Shown: positions 17,612 through 26,981 of the stretch, in pieces
Layout: the number at the start of each line of letters is the position of its first letter
Position numbering within the stretch: position 1 is the stretch's first letter
Assembly: GCA_023409535.1 (NCBI GenBank)
Contig: JAEYGZ010000027.1
Location: 496,001-560,000 of the forward strand
Direction of reading: 5' to 3'
Origin: Bacillota bacterium
GTDB taxonomy: Bacteria > Bacillota > Clostridia > Lachnospirales > Lachnospiraceae
DNA length: 64,000 bases
The notes under the pieces: model-generated
What the model saw: only the letters and a program-made list of their open reading frames with translations
Told to the model about the DNA's origin: nothing
Database searches by the model: none
Made by a program: the position numbers and the translations under genes

Positions 17612-19807
17612 ATGAAACTGAAAAACGAAAATTGGATTCAAGCTTCAACCATATGTAATGCACCCTATTTCAGAAAGGTATTTCATACGAAAAAGCCCGT
17701 AAATGCAAAAATTGCAATCTGCGGCCTTGGCTTCTATGAGCTGTATATCAATGGGAGTAAAGTTAACAAGGAATTTTTTATTCCCGTTACATCTGACTAT
17801 CATCCACGGGATACCACAAATTTTTTATATCCAATTGCCGGTAGATTTTATCATCGGACCTACTATGATATTTACAATGTCGAAGAGTATCTACTCGATG
17901 GTAAAAACGTGATTGCGATAGCGCTTGGAAATGGCTGGTATAATCAGAAGGAAAGAATTGTTGAAGGGTACCAGTCCTTTGGAGAACCAAAGCTCACATT
18001 CCGCCTTGAGCTCTCAGGAGAGAAAAATAGGACAGTCCTATCGGATGAAACTGTGCGCTGGCATAGCAGTGAGGTTGTTTTTAATAATTTATTTTACGGG
18101 GAAAAGCATGACCTTCGCTTGCAATTGAACGGATGGCAGTTACCGGATTATGATGACTCCGGCTGGGAAAAAGCGCTTGCCGCTTTTTCCCATGAGACAG
18201 AGATGTGTATTTCAGACTGTCCCGGAGATAAAGTAATACGGACCTTGCTTCCCCAAAAAATTTATTCGGATTCAAACCGTTCGATTTATGATGCCGGCGA
18301 AAATCTAAGCGGCTGGGTGGTATTGAAGGGTTTGATAAAAAATGGAGAGACCGTCAGGATACGCCATGCCGATTTACTTACCCCGGAGGGTGAACTGGAT
18401 TTTAATTCCTGTGGCGGGATTGACCAAATACAGACGACTGAGTATACCGGTAATGGCAGGGTTGAATCAATACAACCTAAGTTTAGCTGGCAGGCATTCC
18501 GGTATTTTGAAATGACCGGAGAATTTGAGGGATATGGAGATGCTCCCCTTCTGTGTGCCGTGGTTCATTCAGATATCAAACAGACTTCTTCCTTTCACTG
18601 CGGCAATGAAACCCTGAATTGGCTTTATGAAGCCTACATAAGAACCCAGCTTACCAATATACATGCCGGTGTTCCTCTGGAGACACCTGACAGGGAACGC
18701 CTGGGATATACCGGAGACGGACACCTCGGCTGTCACGCGGCAATGCTTACGCTGGATGTGCAAAAACTATACAGAAAATGGATTCAGGATATACTGGATT
18801 GTCAGGATAAAATCAGCGGACGTGTACAGCACACAGCTCCTTTCCAAGGCGGAGGCGGCGGGCCGGCAGGATGGGGAGCGGCAATTGTTGAGATTCCCTA
18901 TCAGTATTACCTGCATTATCACGACCTTACTGTATTAAATGCCTGCTTTGTCCCTATGCTTCGCTGGTTTGATTATTTGGAAAGCCGCAGTAAGGACGGT
19001 CTCGTTGTCTGCGGTGAACCCGGAGGCTGGTGCCTCGGGGAATGGAATACGCCACAAGAAGTTTCCATTCCCGCACCTTTTGTAAACACATATTTTTATA
19101 TCAAGTCCTTGCTGACTGCCGCTGAAATTGCTAAACTGCTTGACCTGCCTGAGGACACTACCCGCTTGCTCAAAAAAGCGGAGCAAAAAAAAGAAGCCCT
19201 GAAAGATCATTTCTATCATGAAGACGAAAACAGCTATTGCTGCGGCGTTCAGGCAGCAGATGCCTTTGCGGCGGATATCGGACTTGCCGACAAAGAGATG
19301 CTGCATGCGCTCAACCGCAAATATTCCCTGATGAATGAATTCGATACAGGTATCTTTGGTACGGATATTCTCATTCGTGTATTATTTGAAAATGGATTTG
19401 CACAGACAGCCTTCCGTCTGCTTACCTCAAACGGCAGGGCATCCTATGAAAAAATGCGGCGGGAAGGTGCTACGACACTGTTAGAATCCTGGTCTGATCA
19501 GCGCGAATCCCGAAACCATCCGATGTTCGGGGCCGTTGTACGGTATTTGTTCACAAATCTCCTCGGAATAAATTATTGTGGTCAAAAAGATGTAAAAATC
19601 AAACCGGATTTCATAGATAGCTTAAATTACGCGGAAGGCAAGGTCACAACCGTGGAGGGTATGATTGAAGTAAAATATAGAAAAGAGGGTAAAAAAATTA
19701 AGTTTTTTGTTCACAACCCCGACGGCATGAATGTTGTTCTGGAAATTGCAGACCGAACCCTGCAAATTGAGACGGGCATGAATAGCATGATATTTGAAAT
19801 GATATAG
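17612..19807 (+). CDS. GH78 family alpha-L-rhamnosidase, compact form
   Basis: A 731-residue GH78 enzyme, shorter than the other two in the window because it starts directly with the carbohydrate-binding domain bearing GLGFYELYINGSKVN and lacks the extra N-terminal beta domain. The catalytic barrel has LETPDRERLGYTGDGH near residue 355, PAGWGAAIVEIPYQY, and TTLLESWSD near 620. Start ATG at 17612 is preferred because GAGG lies six bases upstream; an ATG at 17600 has nothing convincing. No signal peptide. A possible promoter, TTGTTT at 17462 and TACACT at 17484, lies in the 180-bp gap behind the AraC gene. A strong terminator shared with the convergent MFS gene follows. Confidence 0.88.
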   Translation: MKLKNENWIQASTICNAPYFRKVFHTKKPVNAKIAICGLGFYELYINGSKVNKEFFIPVTSDYHPRDTTNFLYPIAGRFYHRTYYDIYNVEEYLLDGKNVIAIALGNGWYNQKERIVEGYQSFGEPKLTFRLELSGEKNRTVLSDETVRWHSSEVVFNNLFYGEKHDLRLQLNGWQLPDYDDSGWEKALAAFSHETEMCISDCPGDKVIRTLLPQKIYSDSNRSIYDAGENLSGWVVLKGLIKNGETVRIRHADLLTPEGELDFNSCGGIDQIQTTEYTGNGRVESIQPKFSWQAFRYFEMTGEFEGYGDAPLLCAVVHSDIKQTSSFHCGNETLNWLYEAYIRTQLTNIHAGVPLETPDRERLGYTGDGHLGCHAAMLTLDVQKLYRKWIQDILDCQDKISGRVQHTAPFQGGGGGPAGWGAAIVEIPYQYYLHYHDLTVLNACFVPMLRWFDYLESRSKDGLVVCGEPGGWCLGEWNTPQEVSIPAPFVNTYFYIKSLLTAAEIAKLLDLPEDTTRLLKKAEQKKEALKDHFYHEDENSYCCGVQAADAFAADIGLADKEMLHALNRKYSLMNEFDTGIFGTDILIRVLFENGFAQTAFRLLTSNGRASYEKMRREGATTLLESWSDQRESRNHPMFGAVVRYLFTNLLGINYCGQKDVKIKPDFIDSLNYAEGKVTTVEGMIEVKYRKEGKKIKFFVHNPDGMNVVLEIADRTLQIETGMNSMIFEMI

Positions 19808-19820
19808 AAAAGTAAAATGG

Positions 19821-19853
19821 AAAACACCGCCTTAGCGACAGGGCGGTGTTTTT
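19821..19853. terminator. Bidirectional intrinsic terminator
   Basis: AAAACACCGCC at 19821-19831 pairs perfectly with GGCGGTGTTTT at 19842-19852 around a 10-base loop. A-rich sequence on one side and T-rich on the other let it stop the GH78 transcript and the convergent MFS transcript. Confidence 0.9.
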
Positions 19854-19857
19854 GCAG

Positions 19858-21243
19858 CTAATACTCGGCACCGACCTTTTCAAGGTCAACCCCCTTGGTC
19901 TCTTTTACTTTAAACATAAGTAACAGAATTGCAACCGCTATTGCAGCTCCGCCCCATATAACACATAGTGTTCCCAGGTTAACCTGCAGCATGATGACGG
20001 ACAGGAGGATACTTGTAATAAAAGAGATGATTACCGTTATCAAGCCGTTTAATGCAAGAATGGAGCTTCTGAGCTGGGTTTTGGCGGATTCGGCAAGAAT
20101 GATTGAGATAAAATCACCGGCATTCCAATAGGCACCGATTGCTAAGCCAAAGAAAGCGCCTACAATAATAGGATTTAATAGCGCCTGTGCTGAAAAAATA
20201 AAGCCGATCAATCCGCAAAGAGCTATGATGGAATAAAGCAGCGCAAGATTCTTTCTGCCGATTTTATCACTGATTATACCGCTGATTAAAGTCAAAAAGG
20301 CATAAACGAAAGGATAAACAAAGAGTGCTTCGGTAATCATCTCTGTCTTCATTCCGGAAGTCGACATAATTGATTCATAATAGCCATAGAAAGCCATCGT
20401 AGCTGTATAGAAGCAAGCGGATACCAGTATGATTGATCTCAGCTGTTTGTCTTTTGTCACTGCATTTACCGCCCTGAATATACCGCCCTTCTGTTCCGAA
20501 GATTTCAACTTCCTGTCAGAAGCTTCCTCCTGCCTGGTCTCATAAGGAGTTTCTAGATATTTCATCCGATTATCAATAAAGACTCCCGATTCTTTGATTC
20601 CGAATATAATAATCAGTGTCAGGACAAAACCCACAATACCGGGGATGATAAATACATTTCTCCAGCCGCTTCCGTCGCTGCTCATGAATAAGCTTCTGGA
20701 CAGCGGGATTAAAACCAATCCAAAAACACCGATGAACTTGGTAAGGGAGTACCAAGTGCCGCGTTTTGCGGGAGGAGCTACTTCCAATACATAGACCACC
20801 TGGATATCGGCAGCGATGAAAAAGCTTACCAGCGCCCTTCCGATAAGGTGTACGGCAAGGTTTGCCGAAAGGAAGCAGATAAACATACCAAGTCCCATAC
20901 CAAAGATGCTGATTGTAAATAATTTTTTTCTTCCGAGTGTATCAGCGAGCGCCTTGTAAAATGGTGAAAGAATGGCCAGAACAACAAAAGACAACGACAC
21001 CAATGACATCGCGGATAAGCCTTCCGTATAGCTTAATCCCATCCCGTTTACAAAAAACTCCTTCACGACTGAGGACTGAATGGAACCTGCGATATCGGTA
21101 GAGAAGGAATCCATAAGATGTACCGCAATGATCATGAAAAGCAGCACCGCGATGTAGCCCTTATAAACAGGCTTCGCTTTTTCATTCCTCCATTTGGCCA
21201 GTTCTTTCGCCTCTTTTTGCATGAGTTTCTCTTTCGATTTCAT
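19858..21243 (-). CDS. MFS transporter, sugar/metabolite porter type
   Basis: A 461-residue major facilitator protein with about 12 membrane segments. MFS motif A is visible in the first half (ALADTLGRKKLF) and its repeat in the second half (GIISDKIGRKNLAL). The start is set by GGAGGG ahead of the ATG at 21243, giving a 30-residue charged cytoplasmic N-terminus (MKSKEKLMQKEAKELAKW); a longer frame to 21288 has no ribosome site. It may take up monosaccharides or a small glycoside, or export excess sugar; the substrate cannot be read from sequence. It is transcribed in the same direction as the GH2 gene upstream (128 bp gap). Confidence 0.88.
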   Translation of the reverse strand: MKSKEKLMQKEAKELAKWRNEKAKPVYKGYIAVLLFMIIAVHLMDSFSTDIAGSIQSSVVKEFFVNGMGLSYTEGLSAMSLVSLSFVVLAILSPFYKALADTLGRKKLFTISIFGMGLGMFICFLSANLAVHLIGRALVSFFIAADIQVVYVLEVAPPAKRGTWYSLTKFIGVFGLVLIPLSRSLFMSSDGSGWRNVFIIPGIVGFVLTLIIIFGIKESGVFIDNRMKYLETPYETRQEEASDRKLKSSEQKGGIFRAVNAVTKDKQLRSIILVSACFYTATMAFYGYYESIMSTSGMKTEMITEALFVYPFVYAFLTLISGIISDKIGRKNLALLYSIIALCGLIGFIFSAQALLNPIIVGAFFGLAIGAYWNAGDFISIILAESAKTQLRSSILALNGLITVIISFITSILLSVIMLQVNLGTLCVIWGGAAIAVAILLLMFKVKETKGVDLEKVGAEY

Positions 21244-21371
21244 GATTTTACCCTCCAAATACATTATTATGCCAATTGTCCTGCCCACCTATTTAAGATA
21301 GAGACATTTGTGCCTTCCTGACTGCTGTTAGTTACGGATTCTTCACTTTGTGCATTTGAATTTTACCGAAG

Positions 21372-23759
21372 CTATTCAATTTTTAGTACGATTTCTTTAC
21401 TTTCCATACCATTGCAGGCGGCCTTAACCTTAATGCTGCCTTTTTCAAAACCGGCACGTAGAACGGCCTGAGCCCGCCCGTAGTAGGTTTCATGGGTCGT
21501 CCGGTTAAAGGTTTCTTCTGTATAAGGATTGGCACTTCCGTAACCGATTAATGTTCCGCTGCCCTCTACGGATAAGGTAATCTTTTTATCTGCCGCCGGC
21601 TTAATCTCGCCATTCTCATCCGTCAGTGATATGTTGATATATGCAAGATCCTTTCCATTTGCATTTATTATGGTTTGTTCCGGTGACAGGGTAATATAGG
21701 TTTTTTCTTTGGCTGTTCGCAGGGAATCTCTTCCGAGTTCTTTGCCGTCGGCGCCATAGGCGACTGCGGTAAGCTCACCCGATTTATAAACGGTTTTGAA
21801 TTTAGCTCTGAAGGATTTTACCTTTGCCTTTCCTAATAAACTGCCGTTTAACAGCAGTTCTACATAGTCGGCTTTTGCATATACGATTATCCTTGCCTCT
21901 TTATTTTCATAGCCATTCCAGGACCAGCTGTGAATGGAATCAGAATCACGCCACATCATATGCAGATTCTTCTCATCGGCATAGGTTAATGGCTCTACCC
22001 CAATATATGGCTTTTTATAAAGGCCCCAGATGAGTTTCGTAAAGTATGCTTCGGGTCTCATATAACCGGTGATATCGATAATACCGCTATCAGCAAGCAG
22101 ATAAGGATAACTTTTGGACATCCCCCCTCTGCTTTGGTAGCCGATCGCTCCAAGGCCGGCTTCACCAAGGTAATCCCATCCTACCCACATAAAATCCCCG
22201 ATTAAATGAGGATATCGTTTTACAGCGGCCCAATTCTCAGCCAGTGCAGGCGGGAAGGTTTCACTTCCGACGACGGTCCGATCCGGGTATTGCTTTGGAT
22301 CCAGGGAATATCTTCCGCTGCCGTAATTATAGCCGGCAATGTCCAGTACTTTAAAGGTTTCTTTGGTAGCCTTATCAGCAAATTTCATTCGTCCGAAGTT
22401 GTTCATTAATTTGCCGATTCTGTTAATAACCGCATTAATAAAGGTACTGCCATTCAGACTTTGCTTCTTTTTTGGCTTTCCTTTCATTTTACTGCCAGTA
22501 TCCATGCCGTCTTCTTTATATAATCCAAATCCAAGTGCGTTCAGACCATTCAGAAACAAATTGACACCGCAGGTTACCGGGCGTGAAATATCCATAGCAT
22601 GAAGTTTATCCTGCATATCCTTCACCAGCTTAATTCCATGCTCCTGGGAGGTTTCGGAAACCTCATTGCCGATGGAGTACATAATAACGGAGGGGTGGTT
22701 AAAATCTTTTGCAACCATTGCCTCCAGATCTTTTTCATACCATTCTTCAAAATCCAGTACATAATCATATTTAACTTTATGGATATACCACATATCACAT
22801 AGCTCATCCATAACATAGATTCCATAGTTATCACAGGCATTCAGCATAGCCTTGGAGCATGGATTATGGGAGGAGCGTATTGCATTGAAGCCGGCTTCTT
22901 TCAAAAGGCGGATACGGCGGTCTTCCGCATCATCAAAGGCACATGCACCAAGCACCCCGTTATCATGGTGTAAGCATGCACCGCGCAGCAGAATTTCTTT
23001 GCCATTAATATGTAATCCATTCCTGGCGTCCCACGCAAGGCTTCGGATACCAAAGCTTTCCATCACTTCATCTGTGACTATGCCGTCTTCTGACAGAGTA
23101 ACTTTGGCTTGGTACAGATTAGGATGCTCATGATCCCATAGCATTGCAGAAGGGATTTCCAATTCAATATTGTCCCCGTTCGCACTCGTAATTACTTTGC
23201 CCTCCTGAGTAATTTCGACCGCTATCTCTCCGCCGGTATGAGCAGTTTCAATGCGAATAGTCGCAGGATTAAGAGAAACAGTTTTAATTTTTACACCGTC
23301 AATATCAATATGCGTTTTATTACCAACAATTAATTTTACGTTGCGGTAGATTCCGCTTCCGGAATACCACCGGCTGTTAGGCTCTTCGGAGTTATTTACC
23401 TTAACTGTAATTTCATTCATTTCTCCGTACTTTAATAAACCATCGCAGCAGATATAAAAGTTCGAGTATCCATAGGGACGGCCGCCGGCAAGTGTTCCGT
23501 TAATGTACACTGAGCTCTTGCGGTAGATGCCCTCGAATTCAATGGATATTGTCTTATCTTTCCATTCCTCAGGAGCAAGTAATTGTTTGGAATAAGTGTA
23601 ACTGCCGCCCGGAAAATATCCGGTGTTCATACCGTTGGGACAATCCGGATCACGTTTTTCAAGCAACATTGCATCATGCGGCAGATTTACGCTAATTGCT
23701 GAAGCTTCCTTACCTTCTTTTGAAAATAGCCAATCCCTGTTAAAATCTTCTCTTTTCAT
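21372..23759 (-). CDS. GH2 family beta-galactosidase-like enzyme
   Basis: A 795-residue GH2 enzyme: N-terminal jelly roll (DWLF to about residue 130, with SRWYSGSGIYRNVKL), immunoglobulin-like domain, TIM barrel with acid/base Glu366 in SIGNEVSE and nucleophile Glu500 in VVGSETFPPA, then C-terminal beta domains including a Big-type fold (LSPEQTIINANGKDLAYINI). The barrel start LRGACLHHDNGVLGA is typical of beta-galactosidases. No signal peptide. AAAGGA lies before the ATG. It is divergent from the AraC gene at 24030 across 270 bp, which suggests control by that regulator, and upstream of the MFS gene. Beta-galactosidase is the default call; other beta-glycosides are possible. Confidence 0.92.
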   Translation of the reverse strand: MKREDFNRDWLFSKEGKEASAISVNLPHDAMLLEKRDPDCPNGMNTGYFPGGSYTYSKQLLAPEEWKDKTISIEFEGIYRKSSVYINGTLAGGRPYGYSNFYICCDGLLKYGEMNEITVKVNNSEEPNSRWYSGSGIYRNVKLIVGNKTHIDIDGVKIKTVSLNPATIRIETAHTGGEIAVEITQEGKVITSANGDNIELEIPSAMLWDHEHPNLYQAKVTLSEDGIVTDEVMESFGIRSLAWDARNGLHINGKEILLRGACLHHDNGVLGACAFDDAEDRRIRLLKEAGFNAIRSSHNPCSKAMLNACDNYGIYVMDELCDMWYIHKVKYDYVLDFEEWYEKDLEAMVAKDFNHPSVIMYSIGNEVSETSQEHGIKLVKDMQDKLHAMDISRPVTCGVNLFLNGLNALGFGLYKEDGMDTGSKMKGKPKKKQSLNGSTFINAVINRIGKLMNNFGRMKFADKATKETFKVLDIAGYNYGSGRYSLDPKQYPDRTVVGSETFPPALAENWAAVKRYPHLIGDFMWVGWDYLGEAGLGAIGYQSRGGMSKSYPYLLADSGIIDITGYMRPEAYFTKLIWGLYKKPYIGVEPLTYADEKNLHMMWRDSDSIHSWSWNGYENKEARIIVYAKADYVELLLNGSLLGKAKVKSFRAKFKTVYKSGELTAVAYGADGKELGRDSLRTAKEKTYITLSPEQTIINANGKDLAYINISLTDENGEIKPAADKKITLSVEGSGTLIGYGSANPYTEETFNRTTHETYYGRAQAVLRAGFEKGSIKVKAACNGMESKEIVLKIE

Positions 23760-23968
23760 AATTATCCTTTCTTTCTGCTTTTTATAAAATATTGTGAGAA
23801 TAATGATTGAGATTTTAGTGAAACCAGTCAGAACTTAATTGTTGAAATACTACATATAAGATGCTATATTTGTATCAGCTAAGTAATGATACATGTAGAA
23901 TTTTACAGTTTTACCTGGAGTACAATCTGCATTTATTATGACATATGCACAAATTGATTCAATATCAC

Positions 23969-24014
23969 TTCCGTAGTTAGCGGAAAATAGCTGTATCATT
24001 TTTGTAGATTTCCG
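23969..24014. promoter_or_regulatory. Candidate operator with CGGAA inverted repeat in a divergent intergenic region
   Basis: TTCCG at 23969-23973 and CGGAA at 23981-23985 form an inverted repeat around TAGTTAG, and another TTCCG lies at 24010-24014. The region separates the GH2 gene and the AraC gene. The pentamer equals the box of the three-copy promoter module, but the arrangement is different, so the link is uncertain. Confidence 0.3.
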
Positions 24015-24029
24015 TGAAAGGTTGCATTT

Positions 24030-25190
24030 ATGATGATAAAAGAGTTTGAAGAACTGCTGCCGCATATGGAATACAAGCCTATGCTTAATGAAGTCAAGGA
24101 AAAGGTGAACAGTAACAGTGCGAGTAATCGGACAATAAACGAGCTGATGAAAAAATCGGACTCTTCTTTTTGGGTTCAAATGAATAATAACTACTATATT
24201 GGTAAGCTGAATACCGTGCTTACGGTTTTGTATATTGCAATGGACCATAAGCAGAAGAATGATATTCTCACATTTTCTTGTATTGATCCCCAAAAGGCAT
24301 TTTATACGACTGTGAATGCGCAGGACCTTGATTTCATACATTTTAATCTGCATCGGCATGATTATTTCGAATTCATGTTTATCCTGGAGGGGGAACTGGA
24401 TGTTGTCATAGAAAATATCAGTTATCGATATTATCAAGGAGACATTTGTCTTATTAACTGTAATATCCTGCATAATGAAGATTATAGTAAAGATTTTCAT
24501 GCAGCTTACCTTTGTCTGACAAAAGAATATTTTGCTTCCTGGAGTGAGGAAGAAACAATAGAATTAGGAAATGGAAGAATTGCAAATTTCTTAAAAGATA
24601 ACCTAGAGGGAAAAGCTCAAAACAAAAAAAATTATCTGGATTTTATTTATCTTGGGGAATACTCCTCGTTCAAAATACTTCAGGCGGAACAGGTATTGCT
24701 GGATATATCGAACGAATTAATGAATCACCGTCCCGGTTATAAATCAATTGTGAAAGGAATGATAATACGTCTTTTTCATATCTTACAGGATTCTAAAATA
24801 TACACCCCGAAGTATATAAAATTAGACACCGTCGCAGAGGGAAGTTTATTTGAGGCTGCCGAACACTATATGGAAGAGAAGAAGAGACGGGTTACACGCA
24901 ATGAATTAGCAAGCGCATTGCATTATAACGGTGATTATATTAATCAGATTTTTGTAAAGCATACGGGCCAATCCCTTCATGAATATAATTTAAATCTTTG
25001 CATTCGGGAGGCAGGGCATTTACTGCTGGAAACCTCTCTAAGCGTTTCTGATATTATCAAAAGACTTGGCTTCGAAAACCGTACGAGCTTTTATCAACAG
25101 TTTTTTAAGCGTTTTGGAATGACACCCATGAAATATCGGCTCATAAATAAATCATCAGACGGAGGTTCAATGAATGCCGGTGATCGGTGA
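24030..25190 (+). CDS. AraC family transcriptional regulator
   Basis: A 386-residue regulator. Residues ~1-90 are an extra N-terminal region of unknown role; a cupin sensor follows (LHRHDYFEFMFILEGELDVV, YYQGDICLINCNILHNED), and the C-terminal domain has the two AraC helix-turn-helices (VTRNELASALHYNGDYINQI; VSDIIKRLGFENRTSFYQQF). GAAAGG precedes the ATG; a second ATG follows directly. Divergent from the GH2 gene and convergent with the kinase gene at 25211, with only 20 bp between the stops. It probably senses a sugar or glycoside released by the GH2 substrate. Confidence 0.9.
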   Translation: MMIKEFEELLPHMEYKPMLNEVKEKVNSNSASNRTINELMKKSDSSFWVQMNNNYYIGKLNTVLTVLYIAMDHKQKNDILTFSCIDPQKAFYTTVNAQDLDFIHFNLHRHDYFEFMFILEGELDVVIENISYRYYQGDICLINCNILHNEDYSKDFHAAYLCLTKEYFASWSEEETIELGNGRIANFLKDNLEGKAQNKKNYLDFIYLGEYSSFKILQAEQVLLDISNELMNHRPGYKSIVKGMIIRLFHILQDSKIYTPKYIKLDTVAEGSLFEAAEHYMEEKKRRVTRNELASALHYNGDYINQIFVKHTGQSLHEYNLNLCIREAGHLLLETSLSVSDIIKRLGFENRTSFYQQFFKRFGMTPMKYRLINKSSDGGSMNAGDR

Positions 25191-25210
25191 AGGAAGAAAG
25201 GACAATTTAT

Positions 25211-26893
25211 CTATTCCGAAGCAGCAAAGGTAGCAGGGAGAACGATTTCACTGACAGCTCCGTTGTTGTTATAAAAATTCCAGGTAACCTTTTCACCAAA
25301 CAGAATGGATAAACGCTGTATAGCATTACGTATTCCGATATGTTCACCGTTTGAATCGGTGATTTTTTTTCCTTGATTCAGCAACGGCAGATATTCCTGC
25401 GGATAGCCGGGACCGGTATCGGAAACGATAATTGTTGCATAAGGGTAGTAATCTATCTCAAAAGATTTCACACTTATGGCGATATGGACAGGTTCAGACA
25501 TTCGAATTGCGAATTTTATGGAATTTTCAACGAATCCCTGAATAAGTACCGGAGGGATCAGCATATCGAAAATCTGTTTGTCAATATCAATGGAATATGA
25601 AAATTTATCTTTATACCGAATGGATTGGATCTGCAGGAAAGCCTTAACATGTTCAATTTCTTCGTTTAAAGGTACAAAGTCTTCATCCACTTTTACCATA
25701 TAACGAAAATAATCAACTGAGTAGCGAATTAATTGATCAGCGGTGTCAAGATTTTCATTTTTTATAAGATTATAAACACTATTTAGTGAGTTGATAAGAA
25801 AATGAGGGTTGATTTGAAGCTGGAGGTTCCGCAGCTGGGAACGTTGTACATTTAGCTTCTCTTCATATACGGCAATTTTTAAATTCTGAACTTGATCGAT
25901 CATTTCATTAAACGTATGGTTTACAAGATTTAGCTCATTAGTAGTATGATAGGGAGGTATCCGGTAATCCATGTCCCCATTATGGATATGCTTCATGGTA
26001 TCGGTAAGTATTTGAAGTGGTTTAATGACGGTCTTGCGTAAAAAGAATATTAAAATCGGCAGAGACATAATACAAAATATGGATATTAAAACGATATATT
26101 TCTGCATGAAAGGCAAATCACGAGGAATAACATTATTTGGGATGAGTTCCACCAAAGAAAAAGGAGCCAAGGCAGAATTTTGAGTGACCATCAGTTTACT
26201 AGTATCCTTCGAGGAATTCTCCAGCTGACCGGTCGGCATACATAATAACGATGCCCCTATGTCGTCATTCAGGTTAAACTTTGATATCAGGTGGTTCATG
26301 TTGATATAAGCTCCTACATAGATATCCTCTTTAAATGCCGCAACCTGAATTAGACAGTCGTTATCGGCAATAGAAGCTAACTTCCACTTCATGTCACCGG
26401 AAAACAGATTATTGTCGATCGAACCAGTAATACTCAGGATATATTCACGAACAGCCCTGCGCTCCATGGTAGAAATATTGCTTTGGTTAGACATAATAAA
26501 GTCTGCTTCGCCTTTAGAATTATAGGTAATAAAAAAGTAACCATCGATGAGGTGGTTTGTGATAATCTTTTCATTCAAATTATTTAGCATCCGCTGCTTC
26601 GCATACTGTGCTTCCGCTTCATCAGCACTATACGCGATTAAAAGTGAATCTGTTTCAAATAGAGCAAGATTGATTGTATATTGCATAGAATTTCGCATTT
26701 GATTTTCAATCTGGTTTATAAAGGAGCCTAACATATTTTCATGTGTATTCTGCACTTGACGAAGTAATGTGTTTCGTGATTGAATGTTACTGTAGGTGTA
26801 TAGTAAAATCAAAATTGTTACAATTGACAGTATAATTGAAAACAACTTAAATGTGATTGTATTGAGAAACATTCTAAATTGTAGGGTTTTCAT
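25211..26893 (-). CDS. YesM-type sensor histidine kinase
   Basis: A 560-residue membrane kinase. Membrane segment at ~14-33, a ~225-residue extracellular sensor, second segment at ~262-285, HAMP, then the kinase core with phosphoacceptor His364 in INPHFLINSLNS, GFVENSIKFA and SDTGPGY. AAGGAG seven bases before the ATG at 26893 sets the start; the longer frame from 26914 has no such site. It is divergent from its presumed partner regulator at 26982 (88 bp gap), an unusual layout since most YesM/YesN pairs are co-directional. The end of this gene is the source or sister of the fossil at 12104-12196. Confidence 0.92.
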   Translation of the reverse strand: MKTLQFRMFLNTITFKLFSIILSIVTILILLYTYSNIQSRNTLLRQVQNTHENMLGSFINQIENQMRNSMQYTINLALFETDSLLIAYSADEAEAQYAKQRMLNNLNEKIITNHLIDGYFFITYNSKGEADFIMSNQSNISTMERRAVREYILSITGSIDNNLFSGDMKWKLASIADNDCLIQVAAFKEDIYVGAYINMNHLISKFNLNDDIGASLLCMPTGQLENSSKDTSKLMVTQNSALAPFSLVELIPNNVIPRDLPFMQKYIVLISIFCIMSLPILIFFLRKTVIKPLQILTDTMKHIHNGDMDYRIPPYHTTNELNLVNHTFNEMIDQVQNLKIAVYEEKLNVQRSQLRNLQLQINPHFLINSLNSVYNLIKNENLDTADQLIRYSVDYFRYMVKVDEDFVPLNEEIEHVKAFLQIQSIRYKDKFSYSIDIDKQIFDMLIPPVLIQGFVENSIKFAIRMSEPVHIAISVKSFEIDYYPYATIIVSDTGPGYPQEYLPLLNQGKKITDSNGEHIGIRNAIQRLSILFGEKVTWNFYNNNGAVSEIVLPATFAASE

Positions 26894-26981
26894 ATAATGC
26901 TCCTTTTTATACATTTTGATTTAATTATAATATTGGCGGTAAAGATGTCAATGACTTATTAAATGCAAGGGGTGTAGAAAT

